A stretch of 64,000 bases of DNA from Pseudoruegeria sp. SHC-113 (GTDB lineage Bacteria > Pseudomonadota > Alphaproteobacteria > Rhodobacterales > Rhodobacteraceae), in NCBI RefSeq assembly GCF_025376885.1, contig NZ_JAHUBR010000001.1:248001-312000 (forward strand), read 5' to 3'. This document shows, piece by piece, positions 54,413 to 63,706 of this stretch; the first letter of the stretch is position 1, and each line of letters starts with the position of its first letter. Made by a program: the position numbers and the translations under genes. The notes under the pieces were generated by a model, which saw nothing but the letters and a program-made list of their open reading frames with translations, ran no database searches and was not told where the DNA came from.

Positions 54413-55681
54413 TCAGGCGGCGGTGAGTTGGCTGCCGGAGAGGCCGGTGATCACGGCCTGCACGATCTGGCCTTCGGGCTGATCGGAAGCGAAACTGACT
54501 TCGGTGAACTGAGCGGTGCGGCCCATGCGCGGGTTTTCCATCAGCACCTGATGGGTTTGACCGAGTTGCGCCCTGAGGTGCTTTTGCACCTGCGCATCGC
54601 CCGCCTCACGCAGACGCGCGGCGCGGGCGCGGATCAGCTTGCCGTTCACCTGCTGCGGGATTCGCGCCGCCGGGGTGCCTTCGCGTTTGGAGTAGGGGAA
54701 GACGTGCAGCCATGTCAGGTCGCACTCCGTCACCAGTTTCAGCGAATTGGCGAAGTGGTCTTCGGTTTCGGTCGGGAAGCCTGCGATGATGTCGGCGCCG
54801 AAGGTCATGTCCGGGCGCAAGGCGCGCGCCTCTTCGGTGAAGCGGATGGCGTCATCGCGCAAATGGCGGCGCTTCATGCGCTTGAGGATCAGATCGTCGC
54901 CATGCTGCAGGCTGAGGTGCAGATGCGGCATCAGGCGCGGCTCGGTGGCGATGGCCTGCATGAGGTTCTCGTCCACCTCGATCGAGTCGATGGAGGAAAT
55001 GCGCAGGCGCGGCAGATCGGGCACCAGCTTCAGGATGCGCATCACTAGATCGCCCAGCTTGGGCTGCGCGGGCAGATCCGCGCCCCAGCTGGTGAGATCG
55101 ACACCGGTAAGCACCACCTCGTTGAAGCCCTTCTGCACCAGCCGCTTGATCTGATCCACCACGACGCCCGCAGGCACCGAGCGCGAATTGCCCCTTCCGT
55201 AGGGGATGATGCAGAAGGTGCAGCGGTGATCACAGCCGTTCTGCACCTGCACATAGGCGCGCGAGCGGGTGCCGAAGCCGTCGATCAGGTGCCCGGCGGT
55301 CTCGGTGACGCTCATGATGTCATCCACCTGCACCTTCTCCGTCTCGCCGACGAAATCGGGTCCTTTCAGGCTTTCCCAGGTGGCTGGCTGCATCTTTTCG
55401 GTGTTGCCGACGACGAGATCGACTTCATCCATGCTGGCGAAGGTGTCTGGCTCTGTTTGCGCCGCGCAGCCGGTGACGATGAGCTTGGCGTCCGGGTTTT
55501 CGCGGCGCAGCTTGCGGATTTCCTGCCGCGCCTTGCGCACGGCTTCCGCTGTGACGGCACAGGTGTTCACCACCACGGCGTTCTCGACCCCGGCTTCAGC
55601 CGAGAGGGCCTTCATAGCCTCGGTTTCATAGGCGTTCAGGCGACAGCCAAGCGTCGCGAAGACAGGGGGCTTGGCGGCCAT
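54413..55681 (-). CDS. mtaB: tRNA t6A37 methylthiotransferase
   Basis: 422 residues. The N-terminal domain has three cysteines that bind a 4Fe-4S cluster (TLGCRLNAYETEA, VVNTCAVT, VTGCAAQTE); the radical SAM triad is CDHRCTFCIIPYGRG. It adds a methylthio group to t6A at position 37 of tRNAs that read ANN codons. Distinguished from MiaB by the MtaB-like N-terminal region and shorter C-terminal part. The start at 55681 nearly abuts the dapF stop at 55683. Confidence 0.94.
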   Translation of the reverse strand: MAAKPPVFATLGCRLNAYETEAMKALSAEAGVENAVVVNTCAVTAEAVRKARQEIRKLRRENPDAKLIVTGCAAQTEPDTFASMDEVDLVVGNTEKMQPATWESLKGPDFVGETEKVQVDDIMSVTETAGHLIDGFGTRSRAYVQVQNGCDHRCTFCIIPYGRGNSRSVPAGVVVDQIKRLVQKGFNEVVLTGVDLTSWGADLPAQPKLGDLVMRILKLVPDLPRLRISSIDSIEVDENLMQAIATEPRLMPHLHLSLQHGDDLILKRMKRRHLRDDAIRFTEEARALRPDMTFGADIIAGFPTETEDHFANSLKLVTECDLTWLHVFPYSKREGTPAARIPQQVNGKLIRARAARLREAGDAQVQKHLRAQLGQTHQVLMENPRMGRTAQFTEVSFASDQPEGQIVQAVITGLSGSQLTAA

Positions 55682-55682
55682 C

Positions 55683-56519
55683 TCACAGGGCCTCCAGAAA
55701 GGCGCGCGAGAGCGTGGCGTCGAACACATGGGCGGTGGGGCCTGTCATCCAAACCCCATCCTCGCGCCAGTCCAGCAGCAGCCAGCCGCCGTCCACTTCC
55801 ATGCGGACGGTGCGACCGGTGAGGCCGCGCCGGTGGGCGGCCACGGCAGTGGCACAGGCGCCGGAGCCGCAGGCCAGCGTGATGCCGGTGCCGCGCTCCC
55901 AGACGCGCATGCGGATCTCGCCGTCATTGCGCACCTCGGCAAATTCCACGTTGGTGGCCTGCGGGAAGAGCGGATCTGTTTCGAAACGCGCGCCGACCTT
56001 GGCCACATCCACCGCCTCGGCATCCTCCACGAAGAACACGCAATGGGGGTTGCCCATGCCCACGGCGACGGGATCGCCCGCGAGTGGCAGTTGCAGCGTG
56101 TCGGTTTCGTGCGCGAGCGGCACCTCGGCCCAGTCAAGCTGCGGATGGCCCATGTTGACGGCCACCTGCCCGGCGGCGGCGCGTTCGGCGCGCAGAAGGC
56201 CCCGGCTGGTGCGGATTGTCAGGCTGTCCTGCCCAAGTTGATCCATCATGTATTGCGCCACGCAGCGGGTGGCATTGCCACAGGCCCCGGCGCGGCTGCC
56301 GTCGCTGTTCCAGAAATCCAGATCGATGTCGGCCACGTCGCTGCTGCGGATCTCGGCCAGCTGATCAAAGCCCACGCCCCGGTGGCGATCGCCCAGCCCG
56401 CGCGCGAGGCTTTCGGTGACAACAGCCTCCCGCCCCCGTGAGTCGAGGACCACGAAGTCATTGCCCAACCCGTGCATTTTCATGAACGTCAGGGATTCGG
56501 AGGAGGCTGCGTCGCGCAT
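55683..56519 (-). CDS. dapF: diaminopimelate epimerase
   Basis: 278 residues. The catalytic cysteines lie in [10 protein letters not shown] near residue 90 and in [10 protein letters not shown] near 230; [13 protein letters not shown] is the N-terminal signature. It interconverts LL- and meso-diaminopimelate for lysine and cell-wall synthesis. ATG 56519 is chosen; a second ATG at 56483 would remove 12 residues. With mtaB, the CPT-like gene and the GST it forms one leftward operon. Confidence 0.95.
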   Translation of the reverse strand: MRDAASSESLTFMKMHGLGNDFVVLDSRGREAVVTESLARGLGDRHRGVGFDQLAEIRSSDVADIDLDFWNSDGSRAGACGNATRCVAQYMMDQLGQDSLTIRTSRGLLRAERAAAGQVAVNMGHPQLDWAEVPLAHETDTLQLPLAGDPVAVGMGNPHCVFFVEDAEAVDVAKVGARFETDPLFPQATNVEFAEVRNDGEIRMRVWERGTGITLACGSGACATAVAAHRRGLTGRTVRMEVDGGWLLLDWREDGVWMTGPTAHVFDATLSRAFLEAL

Positions 56520-56627
56520 GAGCTGCGATATAAGGCGCGCGGAAAAAATTTACCAGATGGCGAAAATAATCCCCCGAATCCGCTTGACCCCCCCGGACCA
56601 CATGCTTAGAAGCCGCCCTCACAGAGT

Positions 56628-56703
56628 GGGCCGTTAGCTCAGTTGGTAGAGCAACTGACTTTTAATCAGTGGGTCGCAGGTTCGAATCCTGCACGGCTCA
56701 CCA
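56628..56703 (+). tRNA. tRNA-Lys, anticodon UUU
   Basis: 76 nt with an encoded CCA. Acceptor stem GGGCCGT/ACGGCTC, D-arm GCTCAGTTGGTAGAGC, anticodon loop CTTTTAA on an ACTGA/TCAGT stem, and T-arm GCAGGTTCGAATCCTGC. Reads AAA and AAG lysine codons. Confidence 0.98.
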
Positions 56704-56812
56704 CTGAACCTCCCGACAGCATGATCCTTCGGACAGCGTTCATTTCGCTGTTGTGCGCGCTGCGCAGTTGCGCGAACACTTGCGGCAAGCCTTTGCAAGA
56801 CGGGAGAGCCGC

Positions 56813-57049
56813 ATGAGCTGCCTTTTCATCCAGATCCAGTGCCGCCCCGGGACGACCTACAAGGTGGCCGAAGCCATCGCGCTGAAGGAAATCCACTCAG
56901 AGCTCTATTCCACCTCCGGGCAGTATGATCTGCTGATGAAGCTCTATGTGCCGGAAGGCCAGGACGTTGGGAAATACATCAACGGTCACCTGCTGGACAT
57001 CGACGGGATCGAGCGCACCTACACCACGCAAACCTACAAAGCCTTCTAG
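56813..57049 (+). CDS. Lrp/AsnC ligand-binding domain protein, without DNA-binding domain
   Basis: 78 residues that form only the RAM domain of Lrp/AsnC regulators: MSCLFIQIQCRPGTTYKVAE, then TSGQYDLLMKLYVPE and the last strand HLLDIDGIERTYTTQTYKAF. No helix-turn-helix precedes it; the start has GGGAGA upstream. Such free-standing RAM proteins can form hetero-oligomers with full regulators or bind amino acids directly. It lies after tRNA-Lys and before the glycerol operon. Confidence 0.9.
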   Translation: MSCLFIQIQCRPGTTYKVAEAIALKEIHSELYSTSGQYDLLMKLYVPEGQDVGKYINGHLLDIDGIERTYTTQTYKAF

Positions 57050-57074
57050 GTGGGGGTGCTGAAATCAGCTTGAA

Positions 57075-57151
57075 ACTAATTTTTTAGTACAAAAATTAAC
57101 CTTTAAAGCAAATACTTACATGCAGCTCTAGTGCTCTACTAACTTTTTAGT
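57075..57151. promoter_or_regulatory. twin operator upstream of the glycerol ABC operon
   Basis: ACTAATTTTTTAGT (57075-57088) and ACTAACTTTTTAGT (57138-57151) are near-identical 14-mers, each with ACTAA/TTAGT inverted arms. Their starts are 63 bp apart, six helical turns, so two bound dimers would lie on the same face and could loop the DNA. TTGACA (57152-57157), a -35 box for glpV, directly abuts the second copy. A glycerol regulator such as GlpR is a candidate (inference); none is encoded in the window. Confidence 0.7.
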
Positions 57152-57230
57152 TTGACACAAAGCCCCCCTCTGTGCCGAATTGTGCCTGCCGGTTACACTC
57201 CGGCGTTACAACACAATGGGAGGAGACAGG

Positions 57231-58967
57231 ATGCGCAAGTATCTGCTCTCCGCAGTGGCGGCGTCTGCCGTTGTTGCGGGGTCGCCGGCGGCTTTTGCCG
57301 ACGTGGAAGCGGCCAAGAAATGGATTGATCAGGAATTCCAGCCCTCGGTGCTCAGCAAGGACGAGCAATTGGCAGAGATGCAGTGGTTCATCGACGCCGC
57401 CGCGCCGTTCTCGGGCATGGAAATCAACGTGCTCTCGGAAGGGATTCCGACGCATGGCTATGAATCCGAAGTACTCGCCAAGGCCTTCGAGGACATCACC
57501 GGCATCAAGGTGAACCACCAGATCCTCGGCGAGGGCGAAGTGGTGCAGGCGGTGCAAACGCAGATGCAGACGCAGCGCAATCTCTATGATGCCTACGTCA
57601 ACGACTCCGATCTGATCGGCACCCACTCCCGCCTGCAGCTGGCCTACAACCTGACGGACTTCATGGCCGGCGACGGTGCCGACGTGACGAACCCCGGCCT
57701 CGATCTGGATGACTTCATGGGCACCCAGTTCACCACCGGCCCGGACGGCGATCTGTACCAGTTGCCCGACCAGCAGTTCGCGAACCTCTATTGGTTCCGC
57801 AAGGACTGGTTTGATCGCGAGGATCTGCAGGCCGCCTTCAAGGAGAAATACGGCTACGATCTGGGCGTCCCGGTGAACTGGTCCGCCTATGAGGACATCG
57901 CCGAGTTCTTCTCCAACGACGTGAAGGAAATCGACGGCACCACGATCTACGGCCACATGGATTACGGCAAACGCGCGCCGGATCTTGGCTGGCGGATGAC
58001 GGACGCCTGGCTCTCCATGGCGGGTGCCGGCTCCAAGGGCGAGCCCAACGGCGTGCCGATCGACGAATGGGGCATCCGGATGGAAGCCGGTTCCTGCAAC
58101 CCGGCCGGCGCGTCTGTCTCCCGCGGTGGTGCCGCGAACGGCCCGGCGGCGGTTTACGCGATCCGCAAGTGGGATGAATGGCTGCGCAATTACGCTCCTC
58201 CGGGTGCGGCGTCCTATGACTTCTACCAGTCGCTCCCCGCGCTGGCGCAGGGCAACGTGGCCCAGCAGATCTTCTGGTACACCGCCTTCACTGCCGACAT
58301 GGTGAAGCCGCAGTCCGAGGGCAACAACACGGTGGATGGCGACGGCAACCCGCTTTGGCGCATGGCCCCGAGCCCGCATGGCCCCTATTGGGAAGAAGGC
58401 CAGAAGGTCGGCTATCAGGACGTGGGCTCCTGGACGATCCTGAAATCCACGCCGCTGGATCGTGCCAAGGCCGCCTGGCTCTACGCGCAGTTCGTTGTGT
58501 CCAAGACGGTGGACGTGAAGAAATCCCATGTTGGCCTGACCTTCATCCGCGACTCCTCGGTGAATCACGAAAGCTTCTCCGAGCGCGCTCCGAAGCTTGG
58601 CGGCCTCGTGGAGTTCTACCGCTCCCCGGATCGCGTGGCATGGTCCCCCACGGGCATCAACGTGCCGGATTATCCGAAACTGGCCCAGATTTGGTGGCAG
58701 CAGATCGGTGACGTGAACTCCGGTGCCTTCACCCCGCAGGAAGCCATGGATCGCCTCGCCGAGGAGATGGACATCACCATGGCCCGCATGCAGCAAGCCG
58801 ACGAGCGCGCCAATGTCTACGGCGGCTGCGGCCCGCGCCTGAACGAGGAAAAAGATCCCTCCGAATGGCTCGGCAAAGGCGGTGCCAAGGCGAAGCTGGA
58901 GAACGAGAAGCCCCAGGGCGAGACCGTGAACTACGACGAGCTCGTTGCCCGCTGGGCCTCGCAATAA
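57231..58967 (+). CDS. glpV: glycerol ABC transporter substrate-binding protein
   Basis: 578 residues with a Sec signal peptide (MRKYLLSAVAASAVVAGSPA then AFA). The mature protein is a type I solute-binding protein with EGIPTHGYESEVLAKAFEDI near the N terminus and several tryptophan-rich stretches. Related to GlpV of Rhizobium leguminosarum, which brings glycerol to the GlpSTPQU complex. ATG 57231 has GGGAGGAGA upstream. First gene of the operon, followed by two hairpins before glpS. Confidence 0.9.
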   Translation: MRKYLLSAVAASAVVAGSPAAFADVEAAKKWIDQEFQPSVLSKDEQLAEMQWFIDAAAPFSGMEINVLSEGIPTHGYESEVLAKAFEDITGIKVNHQILGEGEVVQAVQTQMQTQRNLYDAYVNDSDLIGTHSRLQLAYNLTDFMAGDGADVTNPGLDLDDFMGTQFTTGPDGDLYQLPDQQFANLYWFRKDWFDREDLQAAFKEKYGYDLGVPVNWSAYEDIAEFFSNDVKEIDGTTIYGHMDYGKRAPDLGWRMTDAWLSMAGAGSKGEPNGVPIDEWGIRMEAGSCNPAGASVSRGGAANGPAAVYAIRKWDEWLRNYAPPGAASYDFYQSLPALAQGNVAQQIFWYTAFTADMVKPQSEGNNTVDGDGNPLWRMAPSPHGPYWEEGQKVGYQDVGSWTILKSTPLDRAKAAWLYAQFVVSKTVDVKKSHVGLTFIRDSSVNHESFSERAPKLGGLVEFYRSPDRVAWSPTGINVPDYPKLAQIWWQQIGDVNSGAFTPQEAMDRLAEEMDITMARMQQADERANVYGGCGPRLNEEKDPSEWLGKGGAKAKLENEKPQGETVNYDELVARWASQ

Positions 58968-58974
58968 CCTCCCC

Positions 58975-59033
58975 GTCGGGTCCGCCTTTTTGGCGGGCCG
59001 ACACATCGGCCGGGGCCCTGCATGGCCCCGGCC
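58975..59033 (+). promoter_or_regulatory. double stem-loop between glpV and glpS
   Basis: GTCGGGTCCGCC pairs with GGCGGGCCGAC (58975-59002, one bulge, T5 loop), and GGCCGGGGCC pairs with GGCCCCGGCC (59008-59033, perfect 10 bp). Neither ends in a U-run, so they more likely protect the 3' end of the glpV message, as the rhaS-rhaT hairpin may do. Confidence 0.6.
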
Positions 59034-59100
59034 ACTTTCCCAGATCACACCGAAAAGCCGCCGGCCCTGCGGCGCTTCGCCGGAACAGATATGGCCACAG

Positions 59101-60165
<1,065 letters not shown>

Positions 60166-60179
60166 AGAAAGGCTCTGAA

Positions 60180-61265
60180 ATGGCTAAAATCACCCTCTCC
60201 CAGCTGCGCCACAGCTACATGCCCGCCCCGAAATCCCCGGATGACTACGCGCTCAAGCAGATCGATCTGGATTGGCAGGATGGTGGTGCCTACGCGCTGC
60301 TCGGCCCCTCGGGCTGCGGAAAATCGACCCTGCTCAACATCATTTCGGGCCTTCTGGTGCCTTCGGAAGGGCGCATCCTCTTTGACGGGCAGGACGTGAC
60401 GGACCTGCCGCCGGATCAGCGCAACATCGCGCAGGTGTTCCAGTTCCCTGTGATCTACGACACGATGACCGTGCGCGAGAACCTCGCCTTCCCGCTCAAG
60501 AACCGGGGCGTTGCGCCTGCGCGCATTGCGGCCCGCGTAGCTGAGATTGCCGAGATGCTCGAAGTCACCGAGATGCTCGACCAGCGCGCGGCGGGGCTTT
60601 CGCCGGACAACAAGCAGAAGATCTCCATGGGGCGCGGCCTCGTGCGTGATGACGTGAACGTGGTGATGTTCGACGAGCCGCTCACCGTGATCGATCCGCA
60701 TCTGAAATGGAAGCTGCGCTCCAAGCTCAAGGAGCTGCACCAGCGCGTCAACGCGACGATGATCTACGTGACCCACGACCAGACCGAAGCGCTCACCTTT
60801 GCCGATCAGGTGGTGGTGATGCAGCTGGGTGAGGTGGTGCAGATCGGCACACCGGTGGAGCTTTTCGAGCGCCCGGCGCATACATTCGTGGGCCATTTCA
60901 TCGGCTCACCCGGCATGAACGTCCTTCCCTGTGAAGTGCGCGATGGCGGGGCGTTCTTTTTGGGCCAGAACGTCCCGCTTGAAGGCAGCATAACGCAAAC
61001 CGGCAACCGCACGGAAATCGGCATTCGGCCCGAGTTCGTGACGCTTTCGCAAGAGGGGATCGCAGGCAAGGTGCGCAAGGTGGCCGACCTGGGCCATAGC
61101 GCCGTGGTGGAGGCGATCACCGGCGATGGCACACGGCTTTCGGCGGTGCTGCACAGCCATGATCTGCCCGCGCAGGGCGACACGGTACACATGCAATTCA
61201 AGCAGGAACAGACACGTTTTTACGCGGATGGCTGGCTGGCCTCCGAGGCACGGGGGGCCGCCTGA
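60180..61265 (+). CDS. glpT: glycerol ABC transporter ATP-binding protein GlpT
   Basis: 361 residues. Walker A GPSGCGKST is normal; the signature is LSPDNKQK, not LSGGQ; Walker B reads VVMFDEPLTVIDPH, with an altered D-loop; the H-loop THDQ is intact. These features complement those of GlpS. It begins 14 bases after glpS (AAGAAAGG upstream) and its last base is the first of glpP (TGATG). This glpT is an ATPase of the ABC complex, not the glycerol-3-phosphate carrier of the same name in Escherichia coli. Confidence 0.9.
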   Translation: MAKITLSQLRHSYMPAPKSPDDYALKQIDLDWQDGGAYALLGPSGCGKSTLLNIISGLLVPSEGRILFDGQDVTDLPPDQRNIAQVFQFPVIYDTMTVRENLAFPLKNRGVAPARIAARVAEIAEMLEVTEMLDQRAAGLSPDNKQKISMGRGLVRDDVNVVMFDEPLTVIDPHLKWKLRSKLKELHQRVNATMIYVTHDQTEALTFADQVVVMQLGEVVQIGTPVELFERPAHTFVGHFIGSPGMNVLPCEVRDGGAFFLGQNVPLEGSITQTGNRTEIGIRPEFVTLSQEGIAGKVRKVADLGHSAVVEAITGDGTRLSAVLHSHDLPAQGDTVHMQFKQEQTRFYADGWLASEARGAA

Positions 61266-62128
61266 TGAAAACCGAAAACCAGAAAGCATGGTTCTTCGTG
61301 CTGCCGGTTCTGCTGCTGGTGGCCTTCAACGCGCTGATCCCGATGATGACCGTCGTCAACTACTCGGTGCAGGAAACCTTCGGCGACAACGTCTTCTTTT
61401 GGGAGGGCCTCGGCTGGTTCGAGCAGATCCTGCGCTCCGAGCGCTTCCACGCGGCGCTGGGGCGGCAGTTCCTCTTCACCGGCTTGATCCTGATCATAGA
61501 GATCCCGCTGGGCGTGATCATCGCGCTTTCGATGCCCAAGAAGGGCTTCTGGGTGCCGGTCTGCCTCGTGACGATGGCGCTGCCTATGCTGATCCCGTGG
61601 AACGTGGTGGGCGCGATGTGGAACATCTTCACGCTGCCCGACATCGGCCTTCTGGGCTATTTCCTGAACCACACGCTGGGCATTGATTACAACATGACCC
61701 AAGATCCGCTGGCGGCCTGGATCACCATCATCGTGATGGATGTCTGGCACTGGACCTCGCTCGTAGTTCTGCTGAGTTATGCTGGATTGGTCTCGATTCC
61801 CGACGCCTACTACCAGGCGGCCAAAATCGACGGCGCCTCCAACTGGTCGGTGTTTCGCTACATCCAGCTGCCGAAGATGAAGCAGGTGCTCACCATCGCG
61901 ATCCTGCTGCGCTTCATGGACAGCTTCAACATCTACACCGAGCCCTTCGTGCTCACCGGCGGCGGGCCGGGCAACTCCACCACGCTTCTGTCGATCGACC
62001 TCGTGAAGATCGCGCTGGGGCAGTTCGATCTTGGGCCGGCTGCCGCCATGTCGCTCATCTACTTCGCCATCACGCTTCTGGTCAGCTGGCTGTTCTACAC
62101 GCTGATGACCAAAGACGATCAGAAATAA
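61265..62128 (+). CDS. glpP: glycerol ABC transporter permease GlpP
   Basis: 287 residues, six predicted helices of the MalF-like permease family. The conserved coupling loop EAA-like region lies at YYQAAKIDGASNWSVFRYIQLP, and TGGGPGNSTTLLSI follows. Translation is coupled to glpT by a TGATG overlap. Forms the inner-membrane pore with GlpQ. Confidence 0.92.
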   Translation: MKTENQKAWFFVLPVLLLVAFNALIPMMTVVNYSVQETFGDNVFFWEGLGWFEQILRSERFHAALGRQFLFTGLILIIEIPLGVIIALSMPKKGFWVPVCLVTMALPMLIPWNVVGAMWNIFTLPDIGLLGYFLNHTLGIDYNMTQDPLAAWITIIVMDVWHWTSLVVLLSYAGLVSIPDAYYQAAKIDGASNWSVFRYIQLPKMKQVLTIAILLRFMDSFNIYTEPFVLTGGGPGNSTTLLSIDLVKIALGQFDLGPAAAMSLIYFAITLLVSWLFYTLMTKDDQK

Positions 62129-62138
62129 GGGCAGGACC

Positions 62139-62936
62139 ATGAAGAAACGTACCCTGATCCCGATCCTCTACATCCTCTTTCTCATGCTGCCGATCTACTG
62201 GCTGGTGGCGATGAGCTTCAAGACGACGAACGAGATCCTGTCGGGCTTTTCGCTCTTCCCCCAGACCTTCACGCTGGAGAACTACACGACGATCTTCACC
62301 GATCCGACGTGGTACTGGGGCTATATCAACTCGATCATCTACGTGACGCTGAACACGGTGATCTCCGTCTGCGTGGCGCTGCCGGCGGCCTATGCCTTCA
62401 GCCGCTACACCTTCCTTGGCGACAAGCACCTGTTCTTCTGGTTGCTGACGAACCGCATGGCCCCGGCGGCCGTGTTCGCGCTGCCCTTCTTCCAGCTCTA
62501 CTCAGCGGTGGGGCTGTTTGACACCCACCTCGCCGTGGCGCTGGCGCATTGCCTGTTCAACATCCCGCTGGCGGTGTGGATCCTTGAGGGCTTCATGTCG
62601 GGCGTGCCCAAGGAGCTGGACGAAACCGCCTATGTGGACGGCTACTCCTTCCCGCGCTTCTTCGTCTCGATCTTCCTGCCCACGATCAAGGCCGGTGTCG
62701 GCGTGGCGGCCTTCTTCTGCTTCATGTTCAGCTGGGTCGAACTGCTGCTCGCCAAGACGCTCACCGCCGTGGAGGCCAAGCCCATCGCCGCCACCATGAC
62801 GAAAACCGCCTCCTCGGCGGGCTACGAGCTGGGGCTTCTGGCCGCCGCCGGGACGCTCACCATCATCCCCGGCGCGATCGTGATCTATTTTGTCCGTAAC
62901 TACATTGCCAAGGGCTTTGCCCTGGGGAGGGTGTAA
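62139..62936 (+). CDS. glpQ: glycerol ABC transporter permease GlpQ
   Basis: 265 residues, a MalG-like permease with six helices; the coupling loop is ELDETAYVDGYSFPRFFVSI and the final helix ends AKGFALGRV. Second half of the channel with GlpP, 10 bases downstream of it. The stop shares a base with the glpU start (TAATG). Confidence 0.92.
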   Translation: MKKRTLIPILYILFLMLPIYWLVAMSFKTTNEILSGFSLFPQTFTLENYTTIFTDPTWYWGYINSIIYVTLNTVISVCVALPAAYAFSRYTFLGDKHLFFWLLTNRMAPAAVFALPFFQLYSAVGLFDTHLAVALAHCLFNIPLAVWILEGFMSGVPKELDETAYVDGYSFPRFFVSIFLPTIKAGVGVAAFFCFMFSWVELLLAKTLTAVEAKPIAATMTKTASSAGYELGLLAAAGTLTIIPGAIVIYFVRNYIAKGFALGRV

Positions 62937-63214
62937 TGCTGAGCTGGATGGCTTGGACCTGGCCGACGGCCCTTATCTTCATCGGGATCTTCTCGGCCAT
63001 GGGGATCCTCACCGTGATCGAGATCAAACACCCCGGCGGGGACGAGCGCAAAGGCGCGCTCGGCCTCACCACCACGCGCGGTGATCGGCTCTTCATCACG
63101 CTTCTGGGGACGGTCTACATCTTCCTTGCGTGGCTCGGGCTCGTGGGCATGCCGCTTTGGGTGCCGCTGGGCGTGAGCATCTGCTGGGGGATCTTCTGCT
63201 TCTGGAAGGTGTAG
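62936..63214 (+). CDS. glpU: GlpU, DUF2160 small membrane protein
   Basis: 92 residues with two or three hydrophobic helices, WMAWTWPTALIFIGIFSA at the start and LGVSICWGIFCFWKV at the end, and a central hydrophilic KHPGGDERKGALGLTTTRGD. The DUF2160 family accompanies GlpSTPQ-type glycerol transporters and is believed to be part of the transport complex; its exact job is not known. It is co-translated with glpQ. Last gene of the operon. Confidence 0.9.
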   Translation: MLSWMAWTWPTALIFIGIFSAMGILTVIEIKHPGGDERKGALGLTTTRGDRLFITLLGTVYIFLAWLGLVGMPLWVPLGVSICWGIFCFWKV

Positions 63215-63231
63215 GCGAGAATCCTCTTGGA

Positions 63232-63245
63232 AAAACGTAAGTTTT
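63232..63245. promoter_or_regulatory. small inverted repeat upstream of the BlaI-type gene
   Basis: AAAAC and GTTTT (63232-63245) flank GTAA, giving a short AT-rich dyad 54 bases before the start. It may be a BlaI-type operator, but it does not match the well-known TACA-based consensus closely. It also falls 18 bases after the glpU stop. Confidence 0.35.
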
Positions 63246-63298
63246 AGTATTTGATCTCCGCAGGGAGGAGTGCACCGGAATTTCTGGGGCCACAGGAC

Positions 63299-63706
63299 AT
63301 GCGAAAGAAGAAGAACAGCGAGTTTCTGACGGAAGTCGAACTGGAATTCATGTCCGAGCTTTGGGAGCTGGGGGAAGGATCCGTGCGCGATGTGCTTGAG
63401 CGCCTCGCGCCGGAACGCAACCTGGCCTACACATCCGGTGCCACAATCCTGCGCATACTCGAGAAAAAGGGATTCGTGAAAAGCACGAAGCAGGGCAAGA
63501 CGTTCATCTACGAACCGATCCTGACCAAGGACGCTTATCAATCGAAATCCCTGAAAAATCTGTCCGAGAAGCTCTTTGACGACACCCCCGCCTCCCTCGT
63601 GGCGCGGCTGGTGGATGATTTCGAACTGTCGGACGACGATTTTGAGGAACTTCGGGCGTTGTTGGACAGGAGAATGAAAGATGGAAGTGGTCCGTCCGGT
63701 CTTTGA
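63299..63706 (+). CDS. BlaI/MecI/CopY-family repressor
   Basis: 135 residues. The N-terminal winged helix-turn-helix ELEFMSELWELGEGSVRDVL and TILRILEKKGFVKS belongs to the BlaI/MecI/CopY group; the C terminus is a helical dimerisation and protease-sensitive region (LVARLVDDFELSDDDFEEL). It precedes and overlaps by 26 bases a gene whose start resembles the membrane protease BlaR1. Such pairs control beta-lactam or metal responses; the target is not visible here. Confidence 0.9.
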   Translation: MRKKKNSEFLTEVELEFMSELWELGEGSVRDVLERLAPERNLAYTSGATILRILEKKGFVKSTKQGKTFIYEPILTKDAYQSKSLKNLSEKLFDDTPASLVARLVDDFELSDDDFEELRALLDRRMKDGSGPSGL

